Origin: Clostridia bacterium
GTDB lineage: Bacteria; Bacillota; Clostridia; Oscillospirales; Butyricicoccaceae
Length of the DNA: 20,431 bases
Reading direction: 5' to 3'
Assembly (NCBI GenBank): GCA_017560175.1
Contig: JAFYOK010000322.1
Span: 1 to 20,431, forward strand
The position numbers and the translations under genes are program-made. The notes under the pieces were generated by a model. It was not told where the DNA came from and made no database searches. It saw only the letters and a list, made by a program, of their open reading frames with translations. Position 1 is the stretch's first letter; each line of letters opens with the position of its first letter. Shown piece by piece: positions 6,856 to 14,750 of the stretch.

Positions 6856-8283
6856 TTAATCGACCTTCTTGGACTGAATCTCGTAAAGGCCGGGATAGGT
6901 GGTATATTTCTTCATCTTTTCGGGGCCCAGGCGCTCGAAGAGCTTGCTTTGGGCAGCGGCAGCATCATCGAGGATGCGCTGCTCGTCGCAATGGAGCATG
7001 ATGCGGTTTTCCATCATGATCTCGCCATCAACAATGACGGTCTCCACATCCTGGCCATGGGCATGGGCCACCAATCGGGCTTCGGGCAGGATATTGAAGG
7101 GCGCCAGATGGGGCTGGTTGGTGTTGACGATGATGATATCGGCACGCTTTCCCACTTCCAGCGAACCTGTCAGATGATCGATGCCCAATGCACGGGCGGC
7201 ACGGATGGTACACATCTCCAGTACACGGCCCGGAGGTGCAAGGGTAGAATCATGCTCATGGATACGATGGATGACCTGGAAGACCTTCATATCGCGCCAG
7301 ATGTCATAGCTGCGGTCGGGGGCAGTACCATCGGTGACGATGACCACCTCGCCGCCGGCACGGAGGATCTCATAAACCGGGCAGCGGACACTGATATTGG
7401 CTCGGGTGGTGGGGCCGTGGAAAACAACGGCACCGGTCTTGGCCACGATATCGATCTCGCTCTGTGTCAGTCCTGTGGAGTGGGTCAGCGATGTATGAGG
7501 GCCGAAGAACTCGGGGGTGGTATCATAGGTAAACTGAATACCGCCGGTGCGGGCATGGGTGTGCAGCGCCACACCGTATTCATGGGCGATGCGGGCCATT
7601 TCACGGTTCTTCCATGCAGCAAACTCCGGGGTATCGTCGGCACGAGGGGTCAGATTGCCGGGGGCAACGATACAGAACTGACGGGGATGAACGCCGTTCA
7701 TGGTCTTTACGGCCTTTTCGGTATTTTCCACCACCTGCTCGGGCGTCAGAACAGTCTCCTTGCGGATGCCGTCCACATAGATGTGGGGATGCTTGGGCCA
7801 GGGGCCGTCGCTGAATCCGATACCCGAAAGCTCACGGATACCTGTCTTGAGTGCGCCGTCGAAGTGGGCCTGCAGGATCTCCAAACGGTCGGAACGAGGG
7901 GTAGAGGCGATCATGGATACCGCTGTAGTGATGCCGAACTTGAGGCGTTCGGCTGCAGCCAGAGCCGCTTCGGCATACCAGAAGTCATCATCGGTATAGT
8001 GGAAGTAGATCTCCTCGGCCATGTCATCCCAGTTGGCATACTGATCGCCGAGGGTACGGGTCAGGCAATGGCCGCCGTGGCCGTGACCATCGATGAGGCC
8101 GGGCAGAACGGCTTTACCCTTGGCATCGATGACCTTTGCCGCCTGTACTTCTTCGGGCAGTTCTTCCATAGCACCAATGGCGGCAATGGTGTTGCCCCGA
8201 ACGGCGATATATCCGTTTTCAAAGACCCTGTGCTGTGGGTCGACGGTGACAATAACCGCATTGCGGATGAGCAGATCGTACAT
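6856..8283 (-). CDS. Amidohydrolase, TrzA/AtzA (SAH deaminase-like) family
   Basis: The 475-residue metal-dependent hydrolase begins after GGGAGG eight bases upstream. Residues 1-60 are the beta-sandwich that flanks the barrel. The first metal pair is His67-x-His69 in PGLIDGHGHGG. Next come His241 and His243 (LHTHART), His268 (SLTHST) and Asp318 (IVTDGTAP), the order expected for mononuclear Zn or Fe enzymes of the superfamily. The C-terminal beta-sandwich end follows (GSLEVGKRADIIIVNTNQPH). Cytosolic deaminases of this family normally show HxxE after the third metal histidine; here it is H-A-R-T, without the Glu. A hydrolase other than a classical deaminase is therefore possible. It heads the five-gene minus-strand run. 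Substrate unknown. Confidence 0.88.
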   Translation of the reverse strand: MYDLLIRNAVIVTVDPQHRVFENGYIAVRGNTIAAIGAMEELPEEVQAAKVIDAKGKAVLPGLIDGHGHGGHCLTRTLGDQYANWDDMAEEIYFHYTDDDFWYAEAALAAAERLKFGITTAVSMIASTPRSDRLEILQAHFDGALKTGIRELSGIGFSDGPWPKHPHIYVDGIRKETVLTPEQVVENTEKAVKTMNGVHPRQFCIVAPGNLTPRADDTPEFAAWKNREMARIAHEYGVALHTHARTGGIQFTYDTTPEFFGPHTSLTHSTGLTQSEIDIVAKTGAVVFHGPTTRANISVRCPVYEILRAGGEVVIVTDGTAPDRSYDIWRDMKVFQVIHRIHEHDSTLAPPGRVLEMCTIRAARALGIDHLTGSLEVGKRADIIIVNTNQPHLAPFNILPEARLVAHAHGQDVETVIVDGEIMMENRIMLHCDEQRILDDAAAAQSKLFERLGPEKMKKYTTYPGLYEIQSKKVD

Positions 8284-8312
8284 AAAATGACCTCCCTTTT
8301 GTTTCTGTTTCT

Positions 8313-8318
8313 ATCATA
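8313..8318 (-). promoter_or_regulatory. Candidate -10 element for the amidohydrolase operon
   Basis: On the minus strand a TATGAT reads 8318-8313, about 30 bases before the ATG at 8283. The -35 region 17 bases upstream is T-rich but not a good match, so the promoter is weakly supported or activator-dependent. Confidence 0.4.
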
Positions 8319-8383
8319 CCACATCCCATTGCCGCGAAAAAGGGCGAAGACTTAAAATTTACGAATAAATGTACGATAAATGT

Positions 8384-8412
8384 TTGTAAAAACATCTGTT
8401 CTATGTTAGAAT
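8384..8412 (+). promoter_or_regulatory. lexA promoter
   Basis: TTGTAA (8384-8389), exact 17-base spacer, TAGAAT (8407-8412), with an extended -10 TG at 8404-8405. Transcription would start near 8419 and give a leader of about 105 bases before the lexA ATG. Confidence 0.75.
8389..8402. promoter_or_regulatory. Candidate LexA operator (SOS box)
   Basis: The bases AAACATCTGTTC at 8390-8401 match the Gram-positive LexA core GAACNNNNGTTC with one mismatch (A for the first G). They lie in the spacer between the -35 and -10 of the lexA promoter, where bound LexA would block RNA polymerase. LexA autorepression is general in the family; the site assignment is inference. Confidence 0.6.
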
Positions 8413-8456
8413 AAACTTAAAATAGAAACAAATATTCGATTTCTTTTTACAGAATG

Positions 8457-8520
8457 TGTCGCAGACACCGCAATGCGGCAATATCTCTGCACCGCAGGTG
8501 CAAATTAACACGGAGGTGTT
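8457..8520 (+). other. lexA leader with four consecutive mini-hairpins
   Basis: Four perfect short inverted repeats follow each other: TGTC-GCA-GACA (8457-8467), CCGC-AAT-GCGG (8468-8478), TGCACC-GCA-GGTGCA (8488-8502) and AACAC-GGAG-GTGTT (8507-8520). The first two abut directly. The last carries the Shine-Dalgarno core GGAGG at its loop, four bases before the start codon. The stems are seen directly; a role in translation or mRNA stability is inferred. Confidence 0.6.
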
Positions 8521-8523
8521 TCC

Positions 8524-9120
8524 ATGGCAAGCAAGATCCTCAGCGCCAAGCGCAAAGCCATTCTGGACTACATCGAGAACTTCACGCTGGAAAATGGCTA
8601 TGCCCCCTCGGTCCGCGAGATCGGCGAAGCGGTCGGCCTGCGTTCTCCCTCGACCGTCCATTCTCATCTGAAAATTCTTGAAGACAACGGCTACCTGCAG
8701 AAGAGCAAGGGCAAGACCCGTACCGTATCGGTGGCCGGTCAGACCAACTATAAAAACGTCCCTCTGCTGGGCACTGTCCAGGCCGGTCTGCCCATTCTGG
8801 CCCAGGAAGAGACCGTCGGCTATGTCCCCTTTGAGGGTCATGGCGGCAGTGATCTCTTTGCGCTGACCGTCCGCGGCGACAGCATGAAGGACGCCGCCAT
8901 TCTGGAAGATGACGTCGTCATCGTCCGCCAGCAGCCCACCGCCGACAACGGCCAGATCGTCGTTGCCCTCATCGGCGAGGAAGCCACCGTCAAGCGCCTG
9001 CATATCGAAAAAGGTCATGTCTGGCTGCTGCCCGAAAACCCTGCCTACGAACCCATCGACGGCGACGGATGCTCGATCCTCGGTGTTGTCGTAGCCGTAT
9101 ACCGCTACAATGTCCGCTAA
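8524..9120 (+). CDS. lexA: LexA, SOS regulon repressor
   Basis: The 198-residue protein has the full LexA layout. Residues 1-70 form the winged helix (recognition segment SVREIGEAVGLRSPSTVHSHL, 29-49). The self-cleavage site is Ala87-Gly88 in VQAGLP. The peptidase S24 domain follows, with nucleophile Ser120 (RGDSM) and general base Lys157 (ATVKRL). RecA-ssDNA filaments stimulate autocleavage, which releases SOS genes. The start has GGAGGTG six bases upstream. The gene overlaps the next gene, recG, by 11 bases, so the two are almost certainly cotranscribed and probably translationally coupled. A candidate SOS box lies within its own promoter. Confidence 0.97.
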   Translation: MASKILSAKRKAILDYIENFTLENGYAPSVREIGEAVGLRSPSTVHSHLKILEDNGYLQKSKGKTRTVSVAGQTNYKNVPLLGTVQAGLPILAQEETVGYVPFEGHGGSDLFALTVRGDSMKDAAILEDDVVIVRQQPTADNGQIVVALIGEEATVKRLHIEKGHVWLLPENPAYEPIDGDGCSILGVVVAVYRYNVR

Positions 9121-11182
9121 GAAAGCCGCCCCGGGAGGAAGATCCCTTTCGCCGTGCAGCCCGGTCACCGATCTGCCGGGCTTTGGTCCCAAGCGCGCTG
9201 CGCTGCTGGCCAAGCTGGGACTGACCCACCTTGGGGATTTTCCCGGCTATTTTCCCCGGGATTATGAAGACCGCACCACCATCTATCCCCTCTCCCGTGC
9301 GCCGCAGGATCTCAAGGTCTGTTTCCGCCTGATCATTGCCAACGATCCTGTGCTCTCCCGTCTGCGCCAGGGGATGCAGCTGGTCAAGGTCCGCGCTTTC
9401 GACCATACAGGCTCTGTCGAAATCGTCTTTTTCAACCGCCCCTATACCCAGAAGCAGCTGGAGAAAGGTCGGGAATACATCTTCTACGGTAAGATCGAAA
9501 ACTATCCCCATCGTCCTCAGCTGATCAATCCCCTCTTTGAGGAGATCGGCGAAGACGGCGAGGTCACCGGGCGCATCCTGCCCATCTATCCTCTGTCGGC
9601 CGGCATTTCCTCCTCCATGGTCGAGCAGGGTGTCCGCACGGCGCTGCAGGTCTGTCCTGTGCCAGAAAGTGCCATCCCCGAAACCATTGCCGAAAAAATG
9701 GGACTGATGGACAATGCGGAAGCCTATACCCAGATCCACTTCCCCCACAGCCTGGAAGAAGCAGCCGAAGCGCGCCGCCGCTTCATTTTTGAAGAACTTT
9801 ATACCTTCTGCTGTGCTTCGGTGGGCCTCAAATGGGAGTCCAAAACCCGTGTCCGCCGTCCCATGCAGTATTTTGACCCCGAAGAGTTTTATCAGAAGCT
9901 GCCCTTTACCCCTACCGATGCCCAGAAGCGTGCCATTGCCGATGCCTTTGCCGATATGACTTCTCCCAACCGCATGAACCGTCTGGTACAGGGCGATGTT
10001 GGCTCGGGCAAGACCTTGGTGGCTGCTGCCTGCGCATGGCTCTGCCGCCGGAACAAGCGGCAGGCCGTCATCATGGCCCCCACCGAACTGCTGGCTCGTC
10101 AGCATCAGAAGACCCTCACAGGCCTGCTGGCCCCCTTCGGGATGCAGGTCGGCCTGCTGGTCTCGGCCATGCCCACCGCCGAAAAGAAAGCCGCCCTTAT
10201 GGCAGCCGCCAACGGCACCTTCGATCTGATCTGCGGCACCCATGCCCTCATCCAGAATGTTGTCGAGTTCACCGACCCGGCCCTCTTCGTTGTCGATGAG
10301 CAGCACCGCTTCGGCGTCGCCCAGCGCTCGGCGCTGGCCAAAAAGCAGCCCGACAGCCATATGCTGGTCATGTCGGCAACGCCCATCCCCCGCACCCTCT
10401 CGCTCATCATCTTCGGTGATCTCGATCTGTCCATCATTGACCAGATGCCCCGCGGCCGTCTGCCCATCGAGACCTATTCCATCGGCGAGGACAAACGCCG
10501 GCGTATGGAGTCTTTCCTGCTCAAGCAGGTACAGGAGGGCGGCCAGGCCTATATCGTCTGTCCCCTCATCGAGGAAAGCGAAGTTTCCGACCGTCAATCG
10601 GCAGAAGAATACATCACCCGTCTGTCCAAGGCGCTGCCCATGCTGCGCATCGGTCTGATGCACGGCAAGCTGCCGGCCAAAGAAAAGGAAGCCGTTATGG
10701 CCGAGTTTGCCGCCGGTATGCTGGATGTTCTGGTATCGACCACCGTTATCGAGGTCGGCATCGACGTGCCCAACGCTAACCTGATGATCATCGAGAATGC
10801 CGAAAGTTTCGGTCTGTCCCAGCTGCATCAGCTGCGCGGACGTGTCGGCCGCGGCAAGCGCCAGTCCTACTGCATCCTCATGCGCAAGGGATCACGCACC
10901 CCCCGTCTCGATGTCATCTGCAAAACTGCCGATGGCTTCAAGGTGGCAGAAGAAGACCTCAAGCTGCGCGGCCCCGGCGACTTTTTCGGCAACCGTCAGC
11001 ATGGTCTGCCTGCCTTCCGTCTGGCCGATCTTTCGGCCGACCTGCGTGTCTTTGAACAGGCGCGCACGGCTGCCGAAGAAACCTTCCGCCGTGACCCCGG
11101 CCTGGAGCTGCCCGAACATGCTGCCCTGCGCACCCGTGTCATGTCTCTCCTGCAGGATGAAAGCGGCATCAAACGAAACTGA
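9110..11182 (+). CDS. recG: ATP-dependent DNA helicase RecG
   Basis: The 690-residue length matches RecG. The N-terminal wedge/OB region begins with DLPGFGPKRAALLAKLG (21-37) and continues to about residue 250. Helicase motifs follow in order: Walker A GDVGSGKT (295-302), DEQH (396-399), SATPIPRT (422-429) and motif VI LRGRVGRG (575-582). RecG regresses stalled replication forks and branch-migrates Holliday junctions. The ATG at 9110 lies inside the end of lexA, so translation is likely coupled to lexA. Being downstream of the lexA promoter suggests DNA-damage induction, whereas recG is not a LexA target in E. coli. A terminator lies at 11208-11242. Confidence 0.97.
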   Translation: MSAKKAAPGGRSLSPCSPVTDLPGFGPKRAALLAKLGLTHLGDFPGYFPRDYEDRTTIYPLSRAPQDLKVCFRLIIANDPVLSRLRQGMQLVKVRAFDHTGSVEIVFFNRPYTQKQLEKGREYIFYGKIENYPHRPQLINPLFEEIGEDGEVTGRILPIYPLSAGISSSMVEQGVRTALQVCPVPESAIPETIAEKMGLMDNAEAYTQIHFPHSLEEAAEARRRFIFEELYTFCCASVGLKWESKTRVRRPMQYFDPEEFYQKLPFTPTDAQKRAIADAFADMTSPNRMNRLVQGDVGSGKTLVAAACAWLCRRNKRQAVIMAPTELLARQHQKTLTGLLAPFGMQVGLLVSAMPTAEKKAALMAAANGTFDLICGTHALIQNVVEFTDPALFVVDEQHRFGVAQRSALAKKQPDSHMLVMSATPIPRTLSLIIFGDLDLSIIDQMPRGRLPIETYSIGEDKRRRMESFLLKQVQEGGQAYIVCPLIEESEVSDRQSAEEYITRLSKALPMLRIGLMHGKLPAKEKEAVMAEFAAGMLDVLVSTTVIEVGIDVPNANLMIIENAESFGLSQLHQLRGRVGRGKRQSYCILMRKGSRTPRLDVICKTADGFKVAEEDLKLRGPGDFFGNRQHGLPAFRLADLSADLRVFEQARTAAEETFRRDPGLELPEHAALRTRVMSLLQDESGIKRN

Positions 11183-11207
11183 AACGACTTAATTTTAACC
11201 ATTTTCC

Positions 11208-11242
11208 AAAGCTGTTCTTCCATTTGAAGAGCAGCTTTTTTA
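11208..11242 (+). terminator. Intrinsic terminator after recG
   Basis: A 13-bp stem with one G-U wobble (11208-11220 with 11226-11238) closes a 5-base loop and runs into a six-to-seven-base T tract. It ends the lexA-recG transcript. Confidence 0.85.
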
Positions 11243-11313
11243 ATTTCCTTTCAGTTAAGGGCCTCTGACCTTCAAAAAAGTATGAATTTTGTTTAAAAAC
11301 TGGAAAAGAACAG

Positions 11314-11342
11314 TTGAAGCAGAGAGACCTATACTTTATAAT
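11314..11342 (+). promoter_or_regulatory. Promoter of the Gld-like ABC operon
   Basis: TTGAAG (11314-11319), exact 17-base spacer, perfect TATAAT (11337-11342). The start would be near 11349, giving a ~65-base leader that includes a small GCC-GAAA-GGC tetraloop hairpin (11353-11362). A 5-bp inverted repeat, AACTG (11298-11302) and CAGTT (11311-11315), overlaps the -35 and could be an operator half-site pair. Confidence 0.8.
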
Positions 11343-11412
11343 AAATCTGCTGGCCGAAAGGCTTCTTTTATTCATATAATCTATTTTATTACATTTAAGG
11401 GAGGTATATCTT

Positions 11413-12399
11413 TTGGTAGAAATCAAAAACCTCACAAAAGTATACGGCAACCACCGCGCAGTTGATAATCTGACCATCACCGTTGAAGAAGGCCAGATCT
11501 ACGGCTTCCTCGGCCCCAACGGCGCAGGTAAATCGACCACCATGAACATCATGACCGGCTGCCTGGCTGCAACATCCGGCTCGGTCTCCATCAATGGTTT
11601 CGACATCCTCACCCAGCCCACAGAGGCCAAGAAGTGCATCGGCTATCTGCCCGAGCAGCCCCCTCTGTATATGGACATGACCCCCAGAGAGTACCTGACC
11701 TTTGTCTGCGGCCTCAAGGGCATCAAGGGCAAGATGGTCAAGGAAGAGGTTCTGCGTGTTGCACAGATGACACAGATCCAGGATCACCTCGACCGTCTCA
11801 TCAAGCACCTGTCCAAGGGCTATAAGCAGCGTGTCGGCATCGCACAGGCCATCCTGGGTGATCCCAAGCTGGTCATCCTCGACGAACCCACCGTCGGCCT
11901 CGACCCCAAGCAGATCGCCGAGATCCGCGAGCTCATCCGTGAGCTGGGTCAAAACCGCACCGTCATCCTCTCCAGCCATATCCTCACCGAGATCAACACG
12001 GTCTGCGACAAGATCATGATTATCCGTAAGGGTAAGCTGGTTGCCTGCGATACCCCCGACAACCTGACACGCACCATGCTGGGCGAGGCTTCCCTCAGCC
12101 TGACCATCGATCCCTGCGGCAAGAAGCTCTCTTCTCTGTCGGAGATCGAAGGCGTTCTGTCCTTTGACCAGCAGCCCTCCGAAAAGGATCCCGGCTGCGT
12201 CGAACTGACCATCGCCCATGCACCCGATGCCGATATCCGCCGCGCTGTCTTCCAGGCTGTCGCCGGTCTCGGCTGCATCATCCTTTCCATGCACGAAGTC
12301 CGTCATACTCTGGAAGATATCTTCCTCGAGCTGACCAACCCCGATGCGCCTGCCGCAGAAGAGGCCGAAGCCCCTGCTGAAGGCGAAGAAAACGCATAA
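11413..12399 (+). CDS. ABC transporter ATPase, GldA/NosF-like
   Basis: The 328-residue protein starts with TTG at 11413, preceded by AAGGGAGG (11397-11404) at 8 bases; no ATG fits better. Motifs: Walker A GPNGAGKST (34-42), Q-loop near YLPEQ (78-82), signature LSKGYKQRV (133-141), Walker B LVILDEPT (153-160) and H-loop SSHI. After the ATPase core, a ~100-residue C-terminal extension resembles the DUF4162-type tail of drug and lipid exporters, ending in a Glu/Ala-rich stretch. It powers the transporter whose permease, GldG-like and DUF4340-like partners are encoded directly downstream. The exported substrate is unknown. Confidence 0.92.
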   Translation: MVEIKNLTKVYGNHRAVDNLTITVEEGQIYGFLGPNGAGKSTTMNIMTGCLAATSGSVSINGFDILTQPTEAKKCIGYLPEQPPLYMDMTPREYLTFVCGLKGIKGKMVKEEVLRVAQMTQIQDHLDRLIKHLSKGYKQRVGIAQAILGDPKLVILDEPTVGLDPKQIAEIRELIRELGQNRTVILSSHILTEINTVCDKIMIIRKGKLVACDTPDNLTRTMLGEASLSLTIDPCGKKLSSLSEIEGVLSFDQQPSEKDPGCVELTIAHAPDADIRRAVFQAVAGLGCIILSMHEVRHTLEDIFLELTNPDAPAAEEAEAPAEGEENA

Positions 12400-12416
12400 G
12401 AAAGGAAAAGACATAC

Positions 12417-13280
12417 ATGTTCGTTATTTATAAGAAAGAGCTCCAGGGCTATTTCAATGGCATGATGGGCTATGTCTTCATCGCCTTTGCTCTGGCCATC
12501 ATCGGCGTCTATATGACCGCCGTCAACCTGACCCAGGCTTACCCCAACTTTGAGTATGTTCTCGACTCGGTCCGCTTCCTGTTCATCCTGCTCATGCCCG
12601 TTCTGACCATGCGCACCATTTCGGAAGAACGCCGCCAGCGCACCGACCAGCTGCTCTATTCTTCCCCCATCTCCACATGGGCAGTCGTCGGCGGTAAGTT
12701 CCTGGCTTCCCTCACTGTTTTTGCCATTCCCCTGCTGATCAGCTGCGTTTACCCCATCCTGCTCAAGCAGTTTGGCATCGTCAACCTCAAGACAGCCTAC
12801 GCCGGTATCCTCGGCTTCCTGCTGATGGGCGGCGCTGCCATTGCCATCGGCGTTTTTGTATCGGCCCTCAGCGAGAGCCAGATGGTCGCCGCTGTTGCAT
12901 CCTTTGCCATGCTGCTGATCTGCTACCTCATGCCCAACCTGGCCAACATGGTCTCTCCCTCTGCCATGGCATCGGCCATCGGCTTCTCCCTGCTGTTCCT
13001 GCTGGTTGCCTACTTCCTGTACAGCACCACCAAGAATAAGCTGCTGGCTGCCGGCTGCGGTCTCTGCGGCATGGGCGCTATGGCTGCCCTCTACTTCCTC
13101 AAGCCCACCATGCTCGAGGGTTCCTTCAATGAAGCACTCAACGCACTGTCGGTCTTCCAGCGTTACGATTCCTTTATCTATGGTATGCTCGACCTGCGTT
13201 CTGTCATCTATTTCATCACCATCATCGCGCTTTTCATCTTCTTCACCGTACAGGTCATCGAAAAGCGCCGCTGGGCCTAA
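12417..13280 (+). CDS. ABC-2 type permease, GldF-like
   Basis: The 287-residue integral membrane protein begins 17 bases after the ATPase stop, with AAGGA upstream. The N-terminus MFVIYKKELQGYFNGMMGYVF is the classic ABC-2 cytoplasmic elbow helix leading into the first membrane span. About six to seven hydrophobic segments follow. The segment TMRTISEERRQRTDQLLYSSP (around 62-82) is the conserved cytoplasmic coupling region of GldF/NosY-type permeases. It ends with the positively charged VIEKRRWA. It forms the membrane channel driven by the ATPase encoded at 11413-12399. Confidence 0.92.
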   Translation: MFVIYKKELQGYFNGMMGYVFIAFALAIIGVYMTAVNLTQAYPNFEYVLDSVRFLFILLMPVLTMRTISEERRQRTDQLLYSSPISTWAVVGGKFLASLTVFAIPLLISCVYPILLKQFGIVNLKTAYAGILGFLLMGGAAIAIGVFVSALSESQMVAAVASFAMLLICYLMPNLANMVSPSAMASAIGFSLLFLLVAYFLYSTTKNKLLAAGCGLCGMGAMAALYFLKPTMLEGSFNEALNALSVFQRYDSFIYGMLDLRSVIYFITIIALFIFFTVQVIEKRRWA

Positions 13281-13298
13281 ATAAGGAGGTCTTGCACT

Positions 13299-14750
13299 AT
13301 GAACAACAATAAGCCCGAAAACTCCTTCCAGGCAAGCGCCCTCAAGATGGGCAGCACACAGGCTGTCTTCTGTGCTGTCATCATTGTTATCGCCATCCTG
13401 GTCAATATGATCTTTGCCAAGCTGCCTGCTACATACACCCAGTTTGACCTGAGCGCAAGCAGCCTGTTCACCCTCTCTGCGCAGACCACCGAGCTCTGCA
13501 AGAACCTGGAGAACCCTGTCACCCTCTACCATGTTGTCGAGACCGGCAGCGAGGATGACCGTATCGTCAGCCTGCTGGACCGCTATGCCGCTGCAGGCAA
13601 TGTCACCGTCCACCAGATCGACCCTGTTCTCTATCCTGCATTCACCGGCAACTACACACAGGATGTCGTTAACAACGGCAGCGTTATCGTTGTCTGCGGC
13701 GAGCGCTCCAAGGTCGTCGACAATCTGGAGATCGTCGTTCCCGTCATCACCAACCAGGACTACTACATGCTGACCGGCCAGCCCGACGGCTATGAGTTCG
13801 ACGGTGAAGGCGCCATCACATCGGCCATCCACTATGTCACCACCGATGAGCTGCCCACCATCTACACCCTGGAAGGCCATGGTGAGACCGCTCTGCCCGA
13901 CTACATCCTCAGCCTGATCGCCAAGGACAACTACACCATCAGCTCTCTGAGCCTGATGAGCGCCGGCGGCATCCCCGAGGACTGCAATGCCCTCATCATC
14001 AACTCTCCCCGCAACGACCTGAGCGAAAACGAACTGAACCTGATCCTGACCTACATGGAGCAGGGTGGCAGCGTCATTCTGCTCAGCGACTTCGGCACCG
14101 GCATCCGCCCCAACTTCGACGCTCTGATGGCCACCTACGGCCTGCAGTTTGTCGATGGCGTCGTTGTTGAGCGTGACAGCGCTTACTACTTCGCTTCCGG
14201 CTACAACCACTATCTGCTGCCCGGCCTGGGTGAGCATGAGATCACCGCAAGCCTGCTGCAGAACAACCTCTATGTTCTGATGCCCCAGGCCATGGGTATT
14301 GCCGAGACCTCCAGCCACCGCAGTACCCTGCGTCTGACCTCCCTGCTGACCACCACCGAGCAGGCTTATGCCAAGCCCAATGCCACTACAGCAACCACCA
14401 TGGAGAAGGAAGACGGCGATATTGACGGTCCCTTCAGCGTTGCAGCTGTCGTTACCGAAAGTTCCAACGGCGGCGAAACCAAGCTGGCCGTTTATGCCTC
14501 CTCTCTGCTGCTCAACGAAGAGCTGAACAATCTGGTCTCGGGCGGCAACAGCGATATCTTCCTGTCGACCATCGGCTGGATGTGCGATTATGAGCAGAGC
14601 ATGAACATCCATGCCAAACCTCTGGCTGCCGATGCCCTGGTCGTTCCTGCCGATAAGGCCAACCTGTGGTCGGCCGTTGCCGTCATCGGTGTCCCCCTCT
14701 TCATTCTGCTGAGCGGCGTCATCATCGTTCTCGACAGGAGGAAGAAGTAA
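13299..14750 (+). CDS. GldG-like auxiliary ABC transporter protein
   Basis: The 483-residue protein has one N-terminal membrane helix (about 19-42) and one C-terminal helix (about 456-478) ending DRRKK, with a large domain outside the cell between them. The outside part begins with FDLSASSLFTLSAQTTEL, the start of the GldG/IFT52-like region (DUF7088 type), and contains IYTLEGHGETALPDYIL, typical of GldG-like proteins. The start follows AAGGAGG. It is 18 bases after the permease gene and its stop codon overlaps the next start by one base. In Bacteroidetes GldG works with GldA and GldF in gliding; in Gram-positive bacteria the homologous operons have no known substrate. Confidence 0.85.
   Translation: MNNNKPENSFQASALKMGSTQAVFCAVIIVIAILVNMIFAKLPATYTQFDLSASSLFTLSAQTTELCKNLENPVTLYHVVETGSEDDRIVSLLDRYAAAGNVTVHQIDPVLYPAFTGNYTQDVVNNGSVIVVCGERSKVVDNLEIVVPVITNQDYYMLTGQPDGYEFDGEGAITSAIHYVTTDELPTIYTLEGHGETALPDYILSLIAKDNYTISSLSLMSAGGIPEDCNALIINSPRNDLSENELNLILTYMEQGGSVILLSDFGTGIRPNFDALMATYGLQFVDGVVVERDSAYYFASGYNHYLLPGLGEHEITASLLQNNLYVLMPQAMGIAETSSHRSTLRLTSLLTTTEQAYAKPNATTATTMEKEDGDIDGPFSVAAVVTESSNGGETKLAVYASSLLLNEELNNLVSGGNSDIFLSTIGWMCDYEQSMNIHAKPLAADALVVPADKANLWSAVAVIGVPLFILLSGVIIVLDRRKK

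Noticed and set aside
4275..8283. A phage-defence island based on the WYL regulator and patatin-like lipase
   Set aside because: There is no nucleotide cyclase/CD-NTase, nuclease, helicase or toxin-antitoxin partner, and the base composition and codon style are the same as in the flanking housekeeping genes.
8990..10828. A 612-codon minus-strand frame opposite recG
   Set aside because: It is a shadow of recG, whose helicase motifs are all intact on the + strand.
12303..14612. A 769-codon open frame on the minus strand opposite the GldG-like and permease genes
   Set aside because: The + strand encodes clear ABC transporter proteins with good ribosome sites. The antisense frame is open only because C-ending codons and few T-A-rich triplets suppress stops; its translation is low-complexity (rich in Gly, Asp, Ala, Gln) with no domain.
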